Shown: positions 24,414 to 36,607, counted from the stretch's first letter. The stretch: 64,000 bases of DNA from JBCCGG01 sp039029395 (GCA_039029395.1 JBCCGG010000001.1:248001-312000); one strand, 5' to 3'. The notes: generated from the sequence alone by a model not told the origin. Made by a program: numbers and translations.

Positions 24414-25397
24414 ATGAAAAAACTGTTTGCTTCGTTGCTGCTGGCGGCGAGCCTGTTCGTCGACCCGGTATTGGCGGCCGCGCCTGAGAAGATCACCGTG
24501 GCCTATTTCCGCGAGTGGCCGACGGCCAATCAGGTCGCCCAGTCAGAGAAGTGGTACGACAAGGAGCTCGGCGTGCCGATCGAGTGGCGTGCCTACAACA
24601 CCGGCGTCGAGATGGCCGAGGCGATGGTTGCCGGCGAGGTCGACATTTCCTTTTCCATGGGCATCGTGCCTTTTGCGCTCGCCGTTACCGCGGGCGCGCC
24701 GATCAAGGTGGTCGGTGTCGCGGTCGACACCGGGGGCGCCGACAACTGCGTGATCTACAAGAAGGAGGCAATCGATCGAGCGAACGCCCACGAGCTCGAG
24801 GGCCGTAAGGTCGCCGTGCCTCTCAATACGGTAACGCACTACAAAATGCTGCGCAGCCTGGTGTTTCTCGGCGTTGACGTCGACAAGATCGATGTCGTCG
24901 ACATGTCGCCCCACGACATCGACGAGGCCTTCATCGGCGGCGATCTGGCCATGGGCTGCTCCTGGGGCGGGCCGCTCCGGCGCATGAAGGGCCACGGATG
25001 GGAGTTGCTCTCGGCCAATGAACAGGACCGCTTAGGCATTCGCGCCTTCGATGTGATCGCCGTGACCAACGACTTCGCGGAGAAGTACCCGGAGCTGGTG
25101 ACCAAGTTTCTGGCGGTTACCGATCGAGCAATCGACTACCTGGACGACAACCCCGACGAGGCCGAGCCGATCATCGCCCAGACCGCGGAGCTAGACCTGA
25201 AGAATTCCAACATCGTGCTCTCGCTGTTCGATTTCTATACCCGTGACGACCAGCTGACCGACCGGTGGATGGGTGGCGGCGTGCAGACTTTCATCAAAGA
25301 AGTCGCCGATTTCTTCCAGCAGCAGGGCCTGATCGACCAGGCGCTAGGTGACTACGGCCCGACTGTCGACGCCAGCTACTACGAGAAGGTCGAGTAG
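24414..25397 (+). CDS. TauA-type ABC transporter substrate-binding protein 2
   Basis: A 327-residue periplasmic protein with a signal peptide (about 1-22, cleavage after VLAAA). The body matches NMT1/TauA-type receptors: ITVAYFREWPTANQVAQSEK, EWRAYNTGVEMAEAMVAGEV and ISFSMGIVPFALAVTAG. It is homologous to the product of 18527-19537 but clearly diverged. No ABC ATPase or permease accompanies it. It starts 28 bases after the universal stress gene, so it may share the TRAP transcript, an unusual pairing of receptor types. Its stop faces that of the sensor kinase across 7 bases. Confidence 0.85.
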   Translation: MKKLFASLLLAASLFVDPVLAAAPEKITVAYFREWPTANQVAQSEKWYDKELGVPIEWRAYNTGVEMAEAMVAGEVDISFSMGIVPFALAVTAGAPIKVVGVAVDTGGADNCVIYKKEAIDRANAHELEGRKVAVPLNTVTHYKMLRSLVFLGVDVDKIDVVDMSPHDIDEAFIGGDLAMGCSWGGPLRRMKGHGWELLSANEQDRLGIRAFDVIAVTNDFAEKYPELVTKFLAVTDRAIDYLDDNPDEAEPIIAQTAELDLKNSNIVLSLFDFYTRDDQLTDRWMGGGVQTFIKEVADFFQQQGLIDQALGDYGPTVDASYYEKVE

Positions 25398-25404
25398 AAG
25401 AGGC

Positions 25405-28605
<3,201 letters not shown>

Positions 28606-28774
28606 CGCCCATCCTTAAGTGCCTCTGCTTGGCGTGCAGGATAGCAACAGAAGCAAGCCTTGGCACCCATCGACTCTCGGGATCTCGGGCCGGCCGTTCA
28701 GTGTAACATGTCACCATCGCGACTATCTCCAGCGCGCTTTGGAATGAGAAAATGCAACCGAAAGGAGACGCACC

Positions 28775-29383
28775 TTGCCTTGGATCGAGACCATCTCCTA
28801 TGGCGCCGCGGACGGCCGCCTGCGTAGTCTCTATGAGCGGATCAAAGGGCCGGACGACAGGATCGACGACATCATGATGGCGCACAGCCTGAGGCCCCAT
28901 ACGATGGAGGGCCACATGGCGCTCTACAAGGCCGTGCTACACCATCGCCACAACCGTCTGCCCAAGTGGTTCCTGGAGACGCTCGGGGTCTGGGTTAGCG
29001 CCCTCAACAGCTGCGCCTACTGTGTCGAGCACCACTTTGCAGGCTTGTCGCGCCTATTGAGCGACCCACCGCGGTCAGCAGCGATTCGTGCCGCGCTAGA
29101 GTCCGGCGCTCTGGAAGACGGCCCCTTCGAAACCAGGGAGATTCTGGCCCTGCGATATGCCGAGACCTTGACTCGAGACTCGTCCGGTGTCGGCGAGGCC
29201 GAGATCGAGGGCTTGCGGGCGGCCGGATACGACGACGGCGAGATTCTCGAGATCAACCAGGTGGCGGCCTACTTTGCCTACGCAAACCGCACGGTGCTGG
29301 GCCTCGGCTGCTCGATCGACAACGACATTCTGGGGCTCTCGCCGGGCGGCTCAGGCGATCCAGATGACTGGACTCACAGTTAA
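28775..29383 (+). CDS. AhpD-like peroxidase-related protein
   Basis: A 202-residue all-helical protein of the carboxymuconolactone decarboxylase/AhpD superfamily, in the 'uncharacterised peroxidase-related' branch. The redox motif is NSCAYCVEHHFAG (about 74-86): a C-x-x-C pair with a nearby Glu and His as in AhpD. The last third has YDDGEILEINQVAAYFAYANR, another family hallmark. The start is TTG 28775 after AAAGGAG. It probably reduces a peroxide or disulfide in the cytosol. Its stop overlaps that of the convergent 2OG-oxygenase gene by 4 bases. Confidence 0.85.
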   Translation: MPWIETISYGAADGRLRSLYERIKGPDDRIDDIMMAHSLRPHTMEGHMALYKAVLHHRHNRLPKWFLETLGVWVSALNSCAYCVEHHFAGLSRLLSDPPRSAAIRAALESGALEDGPFETREILALRYAETLTRDSSGVGEAEIEGLRAAGYDDGEILEINQVAAYFAYANRTVLGLGCSIDNDILGLSPGGSGDPDDWTHS

Positions 29384-30534
29384 TCTGACTTCTTGTAGGC
29401 GGTGAGGCTCTCATCCAGGTGCTTGTTGTTGGCCTCGCGGATCTCGGCAGCAGCATCGTCATAGAGGAACGGCAAGAAGACGTAGCGTTTGCCCCGGCGC
29501 ATGGGGGCGACTTCATGCAGGATCGAGCAGGAGAATACCAGCGCACCGCCTGCTGGCGGACGGTACCAGCGCGGGCCGAACTCCCGGAAGCGCAGCTCGC
29601 CACCCTCGAAGTCGTCATTTAGATTGACCGAGACGGCAAAACGCCGGTGGGCCGTGCCCTTTGTGGTGTTGTCCCGATGTGGCATGAAGTGGCCTCGGCT
29701 CGTACTCTCGTAGCAGGCGATATTGTAACGCTCCATACGGGATGCCTTGAACTGGAAGGCGCGCTCTATCGGTGTCACCAGGCGCCGGTGGATGCGTTCG
29801 TTGAGCCGGCGCCGGAGCGCCTCGTCCTCGATCAGATAGTCGCTGCGCCGCTTGATCGAATGGTCGTGTAACTTCACCGTTTTCCCGTCGACCTCGCGCA
29901 TGAAGCCGCTTTCCTCGCCGCCATGCTCTTCGTATAGGGCGACCAACTCCTGGCAAAGTTCGGGCTCGAAGACACGAGGCAGCATCAGCACTGGCGCTTG
30001 CAGCGCGACACCGGCATCCTCCTCGAGCGGCGGCAGGGCATCGAGCAGACGGCCAAGCTCCGCTTGTTCGGCCCCGTTTTCCTGAAACGGCACGACCGCG
30101 CGCACCCGCAACATGGGATCCAGCAGCACCCACTTGCGGGCGATCGGCACCTGGCCCTGGCCGAGCTTGGCGTCTAGAGGGATCGCGCCATACTCCCGGC
30201 TCGCGCTGCCATCGAAATCCCAGAAGAAGCGGATTCCCGGAATTTGGTCCTTGACCCGGCCTTGGGACTCGTCGCGTTGGTCGAGAGAGACGCCAAAGAA
30301 CAACAGTTTCTTGTCATCGAACTGCTGGCGGCGCGCCTCGACGAAGCGCAAGGCCGCTTGGCCCGCTTGATCCCCGGCTGAGACAAAGAACGCGAGCAAG
30401 ACGTAGAATCCGCCCATGTTGCTGAAGTTGAAGTTTGGATGGCTGCCTGTCCGCTGGATGAACCAAGGCGCCGGGTCGCCGACCTCGAGCTCGCGGAAGC
30501 TCAGCGTCTGCTTACTCGTTTCTGTTACCGTCAT
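29380..30534 (-). CDS. redoxin-like / 2OG-Fe(II) oxygenase fusion 1
   Basis: A 384-residue fusion. Residues about 15-150 have a thioredoxin/peroxiredoxin-like fold (VGDPAPWFIQ, YVLLAFFVSAGDQAG, LLFFGVSLDQRD), but where the peroxidatic Cys should be there is none. Residues about 190-360 form a prolyl-4-hydroxylase-type 2OG-Fe(II) domain with metal ligands H286 and D288 (HFMPHRDNT) and H340 (CSILHE), and R350 for 2-oxoglutarate. Start ATG 30534 is the first with an in-family N-terminus; the open frame upstream is arginine-rich noise. A paralogue with the same architecture is at 32035-33141. Protein or small-molecule hydroxylation is likely; substrate unknown. Confidence 0.85.
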   Translation of the reverse strand: MTVTETSKQTLSFRELEVGDPAPWFIQRTGSHPNFNFSNMGGFYVLLAFFVSAGDQAGQAALRFVEARRQQFDDKKLLFFGVSLDQRDESQGRVKDQIPGIRFFWDFDGSASREYGAIPLDAKLGQGQVPIARKWVLLDPMLRVRAVVPFQENGAEQAELGRLLDALPPLEEDAGVALQAPVLMLPRVFEPELCQELVALYEEHGGEESGFMREVDGKTVKLHDHSIKRRSDYLIEDEALRRRLNERIHRRLVTPIERAFQFKASRMERYNIACYESTSRGHFMPHRDNTTKGTAHRRFAVSVNLNDDFEGGELRFREFGPRWYRPPAGGALVFSCSILHEVAPMRRGKRYVFLPFLYDDAAAEIREANNKHLDESLTAYKKSD

Positions 30535-30659
30535 GCGCTCACCAGGTGTTCGTTGGGGCTGGGGCCGAAATGATCCGCGCCGCTCCCTTGCATGTAACCC
30601 TGTCTTAAAACAAACTCCGCGCCGAGTCAGGCACCTAAATTGAATTGGAGGCGCAACCC

Positions 30660-30971
30660 ATGGCCGTCGACGTAGATGACTTGGTCGCGGCCCTCGAGGC
30701 CCGCAGACGGCCCGGCGCACCGAAGCTGGGCTACCGGATCAAGTTCGACCTCAAGGAGGACGGCGTGATCATGCTCGACGGCACCGAGCAGCCGGCCGAG
30801 ATCACCACCGAGGATGGCGAGTCCGACACCACGCTGATCATGAGCGCCGATACCTTCAAGCAGATCCTCGACGGCACGATCAATCCGATGTTCGCCTACA
30901 TGAGCGGCAAGTTGAAGATCAAGGGATCTCAGGGTGTCGCCATGAAGCTCGCCAGCTTCCTCGACGAATAG
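30660..30971 (+). CDS. SCP2 sterol-binding domain protein
   Basis: A 103-residue single-domain SCP2 (sterol carrier protein 2-like) protein. Typical features are KFDLKEDGVIMLDGTEQP, TLIMSADTFKQILDGTINPM and the helix AYMSGKLKIKGSQGVAMKL. Free-standing SCP2 proteins bind lipids or acyl-CoA in a hydrophobic tunnel. The start ATG follows TTGGAGGCG. It is divergent from fusion 1 and followed 10 bases later by the sulfotransferase-like gene and then fusion 2, forming a compact lipid- or steroid-modification-like set. Confidence 0.92.
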   Translation: MAVDVDDLVAALEARRRPGAPKLGYRIKFDLKEDGVIMLDGTEQPAEITTEDGESDTTLIMSADTFKQILDGTINPMFAYMSGKLKIKGSQGVAMKLASFLDE

Positions 30972-30981
30972 GCGCCCCACC

Positions 30982-31983
30982 GTGGAGCAGGCCCAGGACC
31001 CGACAGCCGCGGTCCGTGCCCTGACCGGGTGGACACCGTTTTTCTTGGAACCAGGGGATCCCGAGCCGGTTGCGCACTGGCTGGAGATCGGCCCCGAGGG
31101 TTTCCTAGAGCCCTTCTTTGAGCGCACCATCGAGCGGCGCTCGGCCGATCCCAACTGCCGGGTCGCTTCCACCAAAATCCGCGCCCTGGAGCTTTTGCCC
31201 CGGGTCGCGCCGTGCCTGGCGCCCAGCGGCTTCATTTTTCACACCTCGCGGGCCGGCTCGACTCTCTTGGCCAACGCCTTGAAGGCCTGCGCCCAGCATC
31301 TTGTGATCTGTGAGGCGACCCCCATCAACCAAATGCTGTCCTGGCCGGTCCGGCAGCAGGAGCCGGCGGCATGGCAGCGCCTCTTTCAGGGACTGGTGGC
31401 CTGCCTTGGCCAGGCTCAAGAAGCCGCTCAGGAGCGCTTTTTCATCAAGCTGGTCAGCCACAATCTTCTGGAGATCGAACGGATTTTGAATGCCTTCCCC
31501 GGCGTGCCCTGGGTCGTGCTCTACCGGGACCCTCTGGAGGTGCTGGCCTCGGCCCTGGCGCGGCCGCCGCGCTGGCTCAGGCTCTACGAGCGGCCAAACG
31601 ACGCGGCTAACGAGCTCGGCCTCGAGCCCAGCGAGATCGCCGGCTTGAGCCGGGTGGACTACGCCGCGCGAATTTTGACCCAGTTCTGTGAGAACGCGCT
31701 CGGTGCGGCCGGGCGAGGAGGCGGCTTGCTGGTGAACTACCGGCAGCTGTCGCCCGCGGCGCTCCAACCCCTGGGCCGCCATTTCGGACTGGATTTGTGC
31801 TCCGAGCAGCTCGCTCGGATGGCCGAGGCCTTCAAATTCGACGCCAAGTCCGTGACCCCACGCCCCTTCGTCGCCGAGACACCCGACGAAGTGGACCCGG
31901 CTCTGAGCCAAGCCTGCGCCGGGTCCTTGGAGGCGCTCTATGATGCCTTGGAGGCGCGTCGCACGCCTTTGGTTGAAAGCTGA
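30982..31983 (+). CDS. sulfotransferase-family protein
   Basis: A 333-residue protein with the PAPS 5'-phosphosulfate loop GFIFHTSRAGSTLLANALKA (residues 83-102) and a 3'-phosphate site VPWVVLYRDPLEVLASAL (about 173-190). An N-terminal domain of about 75 residues precedes the P-loop. The start is GTG 30982, 10 bases after the SCP2 stop, so the two are co-transcribed. Cytosolic sulfuryl transfer to a lipid, steroid or peptide is the family expectation. It is not closely similar to the 11777-12532 protein. Confidence 0.75.
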   Translation: MEQAQDPTAAVRALTGWTPFFLEPGDPEPVAHWLEIGPEGFLEPFFERTIERRSADPNCRVASTKIRALELLPRVAPCLAPSGFIFHTSRAGSTLLANALKACAQHLVICEATPINQMLSWPVRQQEPAAWQRLFQGLVACLGQAQEAAQERFFIKLVSHNLLEIERILNAFPGVPWVVLYRDPLEVLASALARPPRWLRLYERPNDAANELGLEPSEIAGLSRVDYAARILTQFCENALGAAGRGGGLLVNYRQLSPAALQPLGRHFGLDLCSEQLARMAEAFKFDAKSVTPRPFVAETPDEVDPALSQACAGSLEALYDALEARRTPLVES

Positions 31984-31992
31984 GGCGCCCCA

Positions 31993-32014
31993 GTTCATGT
32001 TGCGGCTCATGAAC
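31993..32014. promoter_or_regulatory. inverted repeat before redoxin/2OG fusion 2
   Basis: GTTCATG (31993-31999) and CATGAAC (32008-32014) form a perfect 7-base inverted repeat with an 8-base spacer in the 51-base gap between the sulfotransferase-like gene and fusion 2. It ends 21 bases before the TTG start. It may be an operator or a weak hairpin that separates expression of the two genes. Confidence 0.4.
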
Positions 32015-32034
32015 AAAGAAGTGGGTGGCAGACC

Positions 32035-33141
32035 TTGAACACTCAGAGTTCTTCCGAGCCGCCCTTCGGCGCGCATGACATCCTACCGGACATCAGATTG
32101 CCCAACGAAGAGGGCAAGCTGCTGATTCTGTCCAACAATCAGCACGGCCGCGGGATCCTGCTGCTGCTTTGCCCTGATCCCCGGCTCGATGCCTGCCGCC
32201 GCCAGCTGCGGGCCTTCGCGGCCTGTAGCTCGCGGCTCGAGCCCCATGTACACCTTTACGGCGTAACCACGAGCCCACCCGAAATCAACGCCGAGGTCAT
32301 AGCCGAAGAGGCCTTGCCGTTCTCTTTGCTCTCCGACCTGGAGCTGCGGGTGGCCCGAGGCCTAGGTGTCGGCCACAATTTGCAGCCTGCGGCCGGGGCC
32401 GGGGAGGGCGCCTTCACGACCATTTTGACTGACGCCAACCGCCGGGTGCTGGCCATGGAGCGCGGCAGCACGGCAGACGATCTGGCCGAGCGTACCTGCC
32501 ATCACATCGAGGCGCTGCCCCGCACCCAACCAAGGTCGCTCGGCCACTTCGCGCCGATCCTGTATTTGCCTCAGGTGCTCGAGTCAGCACTTTGCCAGGA
32601 GCTGATCGCGCGGCACGAGGGCGGGGAAACTCAAGACAGCCGGGTTATGTTCACCAAAGGCAAGGTTGGGGAAGGCGAATACCGCCTGGATCCCGCGGTC
32701 AAGGTGCGGCGAGATCATTTTTTGGAAGATCCTAAGCTGGTGAGCCTGATCAAGCTACGCTTTGCCCGGCGTGTACTGCCCGAGATCGAGAAGGCCTTCA
32801 CCCGCCGGGTCACCGGAGTCGAGGAATTCAAGGTGGTCTGCTACAGAGCCGAAAGCGGCGGGCACTTCCGGGCGCACCGAGACAATGTGGTCGACCGCCA
32901 CGCCCACCGGCGCTTTGCCATGACCCTCAATCTCAACAAGGGCGACTACGAGGGCGGCGAGCTGTGGTTTCCCGAGTACGGACCCGACTTGTATAGCCCC
33001 GAGACGGGCGATGCGGTGGTCTTCTCCTGCTCGCTGTTGCACGAGGCGCGACCGGTCACCAAGGGCCAGCGATACGTCTTCCTGAGCTTCATGTTCGATG
33101 AAGAATCCCGACAGCTGAGCCCGCGCTTCCGACGCCCATAG
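32035..33141 (+). CDS. redoxin-like / 2OG-Fe(II) oxygenase fusion 2
   Basis: A 368-residue paralogue of the 29380-30534 protein. The N-terminal redoxin-like domain (about 10-155) has the stretch LLLLCPDPRLDACRRQ with C46 and C54, so unlike fusion 1 it retains cysteines near the redox position. The C-terminal 2OG-Fe(II) domain has ligands H281 and D283 (HFRAHRDNV), H336 (CSLLHE) and R346. EGGELWFPEYGPDLYSPETG aligns with fusion 1's EGGELRFREFGPRWYRPPAG. The start is a TTG (32035), as no in-frame ATG fits. A clear terminator follows the stop. Confidence 0.85.
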   Translation: MNTQSSSEPPFGAHDILPDIRLPNEEGKLLILSNNQHGRGILLLLCPDPRLDACRRQLRAFAACSSRLEPHVHLYGVTTSPPEINAEVIAEEALPFSLLSDLELRVARGLGVGHNLQPAAGAGEGAFTTILTDANRRVLAMERGSTADDLAERTCHHIEALPRTQPRSLGHFAPILYLPQVLESALCQELIARHEGGETQDSRVMFTKGKVGEGEYRLDPAVKVRRDHFLEDPKLVSLIKLRFARRVLPEIEKAFTRRVTGVEEFKVVCYRAESGGHFRAHRDNVVDRHAHRRFAMTLNLNKGDYEGGELWFPEYGPDLYSPETGDAVVFSCSLLHEARPVTKGQRYVFLSFMFDEESRQLSPRFRRP

Positions 33142-33174
33142 AAAAAGGGCCCGGCGAATTGGCCGGACCCTTCT
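33142..33174. terminator. bidirectional rho-independent-type terminator
   Basis: AAGGGCCCGGC and GCCGGACCCTT pair over 11 positions with one C-A mismatch around a short GAATTG loop. A-rich bases precede and T/C-rich bases (TTCTCCTT) follow, so the hairpin can stop transcription in both directions. It lies between the convergent fusion 2 gene and the repeat protein gene and is about the only strong terminator of this kind in the window. Confidence 0.8.
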
Positions 33175-33193
33175 CCTTACGAGCCTTGGCGCT

Positions 33194-36100
33194 TTACACC
33201 AGGCCGACGTTCGCGTCGGTCAGTGTGTTGACATCGTCGACACCCAGCAGGGTGACTTGGTCGTCGACGCCGCCCAGATCGATCACCAGGTTGCCGCCCA
33301 ACACCTGGGAGGCGGCCTGAACTTCGCCGACATTGGCGAAGCCGAAGGCGGAGAGCTCCAGGAAGTCCTCGGTACCGTTGAAGTCGACGACCTCGTCCCG
33401 ACCGGTGCCGAAGTCGAACTCGAAGCTGTCGAGCCCGGCGCCGCCGATCAGGGTGTCGTTGCCGCCGCCGCCGGCCAGAGAATCGTTGCCGCCGTTGCCG
33501 TTCAGCACGTTGGCCCCGCTGTCGCCGGTGATCGTGTCGTCGCTCTGGCTGCCGGTCACATTCTCGAAGCCCGAGAGCACGTTGTTGCCGGCACCGCCGC
33601 TGGCCGCGATCACCGAGGCGATGTCGCCCGCCAAGATGGCGTCGAACTCGGCCTCGGAGACCTGGTCGTTCAGGTCCACGACAACCCCGGCCGGGGCGGC
33701 CGAGAACAGCACCGTATCGACGTCCGCGCCGCCCGACAGGAAGTCGTCGCCGGCGAAGCCGTGGATCAGATCGTTGCCGGCGCCGCTTTCCAACACGTTC
33801 ACTTCGTTGTTGCCGAACAGCCCGTCGTTGAAATCCGAGCCGACCAAGTTCTCCACGTCGTCGACCTCTAGGTCGGCGATCTGCTGACCGCCAGCGGCCG
33901 GCGGCAGGTCGAGTACCGCGCCGTCTTGGCTCGGCGTGCCCGCGGCACCGGCCGAATTCACGTCCAGGTCAACGATGACGCCATTGAAGGCACCGCCCGA
34001 AGCGTTTTCGCCGAGGCTGGAGAAATCGAGCGTATCGTTCCCTTCGCCACCGTCGAACTGGACCAACTGGCTGGTCACCAGGCTGTCGTCGCCACTGCCC
34101 AGACGCACCACGCCGTCGAGCAGGCCGCTGTTGAGCACCGTGATATCGCCCTCGGCACCCGAGGCGTCGATCGCATCGCCAACGACGCTGGAAATGGTGC
34201 CTTCATTGGTGATCGTGCCGTTGAAGACAACGCCGTCCTCGATCAGGATGCCGGCCGAGGTCTCGGAGGCGATCACACCGTTCGGGCCATTAAAGATGTC
34301 ACCGCTGTAGGTCGACTCCTCGGTGTTGGTGAAGAGGCGGACACCGGCCGGCACGTTGCCGTCGCCGCGGCCCTGGACCAGCCCGTCGTTGGAGATCGAG
34401 CCGGTGATCACATCTCCGTTCACCGCACCGACCTGGATCGAAATGCCGCTGCCGCTGTTGCCGGCGCCGGCATCGATTGTGGCGCCGGTTTCGTTGGTGA
34501 TCGAGATGTTGTTGCCGGTGCCGTCTTGGTAGACCGTACCGTTGCGCTGGTCGCCGGTGCCGAGGATCTCGCCGTTGTTGACGAACTCAAGGCCTTCGCC
34601 ATCCAGATTAACCGCGCGACTATCGGAGGTCACCAGACCGTCATTCTGGAACAGGCCGCCGCTATGGTCGCCAGTACCGAAGTAGACGCCGTTGTTAACG
34701 CCGGAGATGACGCCGTCGGCCTCGTTGATCAGCTCACCCTGGAAGTTGACGCCGTTGGCGGAGCGGAAGCCGCCGACGGGACCGACGCCGCTTTCAGAGG
34801 TGATCTCGCCGGAGTTGGTGATCTCACCGGTGAAGGTCGACTCGCCCTCGACGCCGGAGGAAAGCCGGATGCCGTCGCCCGCCGTGTTGGCCGGGGCCGC
34901 CGCCTGGCCGCGCCCGGCGATGGTGCCGGAGTTTTCAACCGTGGCGTTAAGAGTTGCACCCAAGGAAAGGGAGATGGCGGCACCATCGTTGCCTTCGCCG
35001 GCGTCGATCAGTCCCTGGTTGTCGATCGAAAAGAGGTCAGAGGTGTTGTCGGAGTAGACCGTGCCGTTGCGCTGGTCGCCTGTGCCCAGAATCTCGCCGC
35101 TGTTGACCACCTCGAGGCCGATGCCGTCAATATTGACCGCGCGGCTGTCTGAGGTCACCAGGCCATCGTTCTCGAACAGGCCGCCGCTGTGGTCGCCGGT
35201 GCCGAAGTAGACACCGTTGTTGGGGCCGGAGATGACGCCGCCGGCCTCATTGATCAACTCACCCTGGAAGTTGACGCCGTTGGCCGAGCGGAAGCCGCCG
35301 ACCGGGCCGACACCGCTCTCCGACGTGATCTCGCCGGAGTTGATGATCTCGCCAGTGAAGGTGGATTCGCCTTCGACGCCAGAGGAGAGGCGGATGCCAT
35401 CGCCCGCGGTGTTGGCCGGGGCCGCGGCCTGGCCGCGCCCGGCGATGGTCCCGGAGTTAAAGACTGTGGCGTCGAGCGTCGCGCCCAGGGAGAGCGAGAT
35501 GGCGGCACCATTGTTGCCTTCGCCCGCGTCAATCAGGCCCAGGTTTTCGATCGAGAAGAGATCGGCGGTGTTGTCCGAGTAAACCGTGCCATTGCGCTGG
35601 TCGCCTGTGCCAAGGATCTCGCCGACGTTGACCACGTCTAGGCCGATGCCGTCAATGTTAACCGCGCGGCTGTCGGAGGACACCGTGCCGCTGTTCTCGA
35701 ACAGGCCGCCGCTGTGATCGCCGGTGCCGAAGTAGACGCCGTTGTTGGGGCCGAAGATGTCGCCTTCGTTCGAGAGCGTGCCTTGGAAGTTGACGCCGTT
35801 TTGCACCAGGACACCGGCCAAGACGCCGCTTTGGGCCTCGGTGGTGATGCTACCGGTGTTGAGGTTTGCGATCAGGCCCTCGAAGGTCACCGTGCCTTCG
35901 CCGGCGCCGTTGAAGAGGCGCACGCCCGAGGCCAGGTCGGCCAGGGCCGCTTCGCCGCGGCCGTTGATGTCGCCCTGGTTGAGGATCGTGCCGCTGCGCA
36001 CGTCGCCGTTCTCGGTGCCGACCTGCACGGAGATGCCGCTTCCGTTGTTGCCGATGCCAGCGTCGATCAGGCCCTGAGGGCTGTTGGTGATGACGAAGTT

Positions 36101-36607
36101 ATCGCCGCTGCCATCCACGTAAACCGTGCCGTTGCGCTGGTCGCCGGTACCGACAATGTCACCGAAGTTGCGCAGCAGGATGCCGTCGCCGTCCAGGTTC
36201 ACCGCCCGGCTGTCCGAGGTGATCGAGCCGCGGTTGGTAAGGCTGCTGTCGGTCTCGCCTTCGGCCGTGAAGTTGACGCCGTTGAAGCCGCCGTCGATCA
36301 CGCCGTTCGTCTGATTGGTGATCCGGGCGTCCAGGGCCTCGATCTGGATCGCGCTCTGATCGGAGGTGATGGAGCCGAGGTTGTCGATCCGGGCAGCGTC
36401 ACCGCTTGGCTCGACCAGAATGGTCGGTGTGTCGCCACTGGTCGACAGGTCGCCGCGGTTGCGGACCGTGACGTTCTCGTTGTCGATCGTGATGACGGGC
36501 TCGTCCGCCACGCTGCTCTCGGCGTTGTTGCGGACGATGAAACGTTGGCCGTCCACGGCGCTGTTGAGGGGCGTGTTGTCACCGTCGCGAATAATCGTGC
36601 GCTGCAT
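33194..36607 (-). CDS. large RTX-type calcium-binding repeat protein
   Basis: A 1137-residue acidic protein, rich in Gly, Asn, Asp and Ser and essentially free of Cys. Residues 1 to about 880 are a beta-helical or filamentous region of loose GxI/NxG repeats (RNFGDIVGTGDQRNGTVY, NGVYFGTGDHSGGLFEN). Within it a 175-residue unit is repeated nearly exactly. The C-terminal part has haemolysin-type Ca2+-binding nonapeptides (GNGGNDSLAGGGGNDTLIGG). There is no N-terminal signal peptide, so type I secretion is expected, though no HlyB/HlyD/TolC genes are near. Start ATG 36607 gives MQRTIIRDGDN. Probably an adhesin, surface or matrix protein. Confidence 0.88.
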   Translation of the reverse strand: MQRTIIRDGDNTPLNSAVDGQRFIVRNNAESSVADEPVITIDNENVTVRNRGDLSTSGDTPTILVEPSGDAARIDNLGSITSDQSAIQIEALDARITNQTNGVIDGGFNGVNFTAEGETDSSLTNRGSITSDSRAVNLDGDGILLRNFGDIVGTGDQRNGTVYVDGSGDNFVITNSPQGLIDAGIGNNGSGISVQVGTENGDVRSGTILNQGDINGRGEAALADLASGVRLFNGAGEGTVTFEGLIANLNTGSITTEAQSGVLAGVLVQNGVNFQGTLSNEGDIFGPNNGVYFGTGDHSGGLFENSGTVSSDSRAVNIDGIGLDVVNVGEILGTGDQRNGTVYSDNTADLFSIENLGLIDAGEGNNGAAISLSLGATLDATVFNSGTIAGRGQAAAPANTAGDGIRLSSGVEGESTFTGEIINSGEITSESGVGPVGGFRSANGVNFQGELINEAGGVISGPNNGVYFGTGDHSGGLFENDGLVTSDSRAVNIDGIGLEVVNSGEILGTGDQRNGTVYSDNTSDLFSIDNQGLIDAGEGNDGAAISLSLGATLNATVENSGTIAGRGQAAAPANTAGDGIRLSSGVEGESTFTGEITNSGEITSESGVGPVGGFRSANGVNFQGELINEADGVISGVNNGVYFGTGDHSGGLFQNDGLVTSDSRAVNLDGEGLEFVNNGEILGTGDQRNGTVYQDGTGNNISITNETGATIDAGAGNSGSGISIQVGAVNGDVITGSISNDGLVQGRGDGNVPAGVRLFTNTEESTYSGDIFNGPNGVIASETSAGILIEDGVVFNGTITNEGTISSVVGDAIDASGAEGDITVLNSGLLDGVVRLGSGDDSLVTSQLVQFDGGEGNDTLDFSSLGENASGGAFNGVIVDLDVNSAGAAGTPSQDGAVLDLPPAAGGQQIADLEVDDVENLVGSDFNDGLFGNNEVNVLESGAGNDLIHGFAGDDFLSGGADVDTVLFSAAPAGVVVDLNDQVSEAEFDAILAGDIASVIAASGGAGNNVLSGFENVTGSQSDDTITGDSGANVLNGNGGNDSLAGGGGNDTLIGGAGLDSFEFDFGTGRDEVVDFNGTEDFLELSAFGFANVGEVQAASQVLGGNLVIDLGGVDDQVTLLGVDDVNTLTDANVGLV
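34655..35179 (-). repeat. 525-bp tandem unit B in the repeat protein gene
   Basis: The anchor sequence for GGLFxN (GCCGCCGCT...) recurs at 34655, 35180 and 35705, an exact 525-base (175-residue) period. Unit B encodes the third-occurring copy in reading order and is almost identical in protein sequence to the adjacent unit A, differing at scattered codons. Partial, more diverged relatives continue on both sides. Such tight in-frame duplication can change copy number by recombination. Confidence 0.85.
35180..35704 (-). repeat. 525-bp tandem unit A in the repeat protein gene
   Basis: Tandem partner of the 34655-35179 unit with the same 525-base period. Shared protein blocks include SDSRAVNIDGIGL, GTVYSDNT, TIAGRGQAAAPANTAGDGI and GVGPVGGFRSANG. 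The substitutions between copies are few and mostly conservative (for example LGLIDAG versus QGLIDAG), which points to recent duplication or gene conversion. Confidence 0.85.

Noticed and set aside
33926..35152. A 408-codon plus-strand open frame
   Set aside because: It lies antisense to the repeat protein gene and is built from the low-complexity Gly/Val/Asp complement of that gene. No recognisable domain, no ribosome-binding site, and its repeats mirror the 525-bp units.
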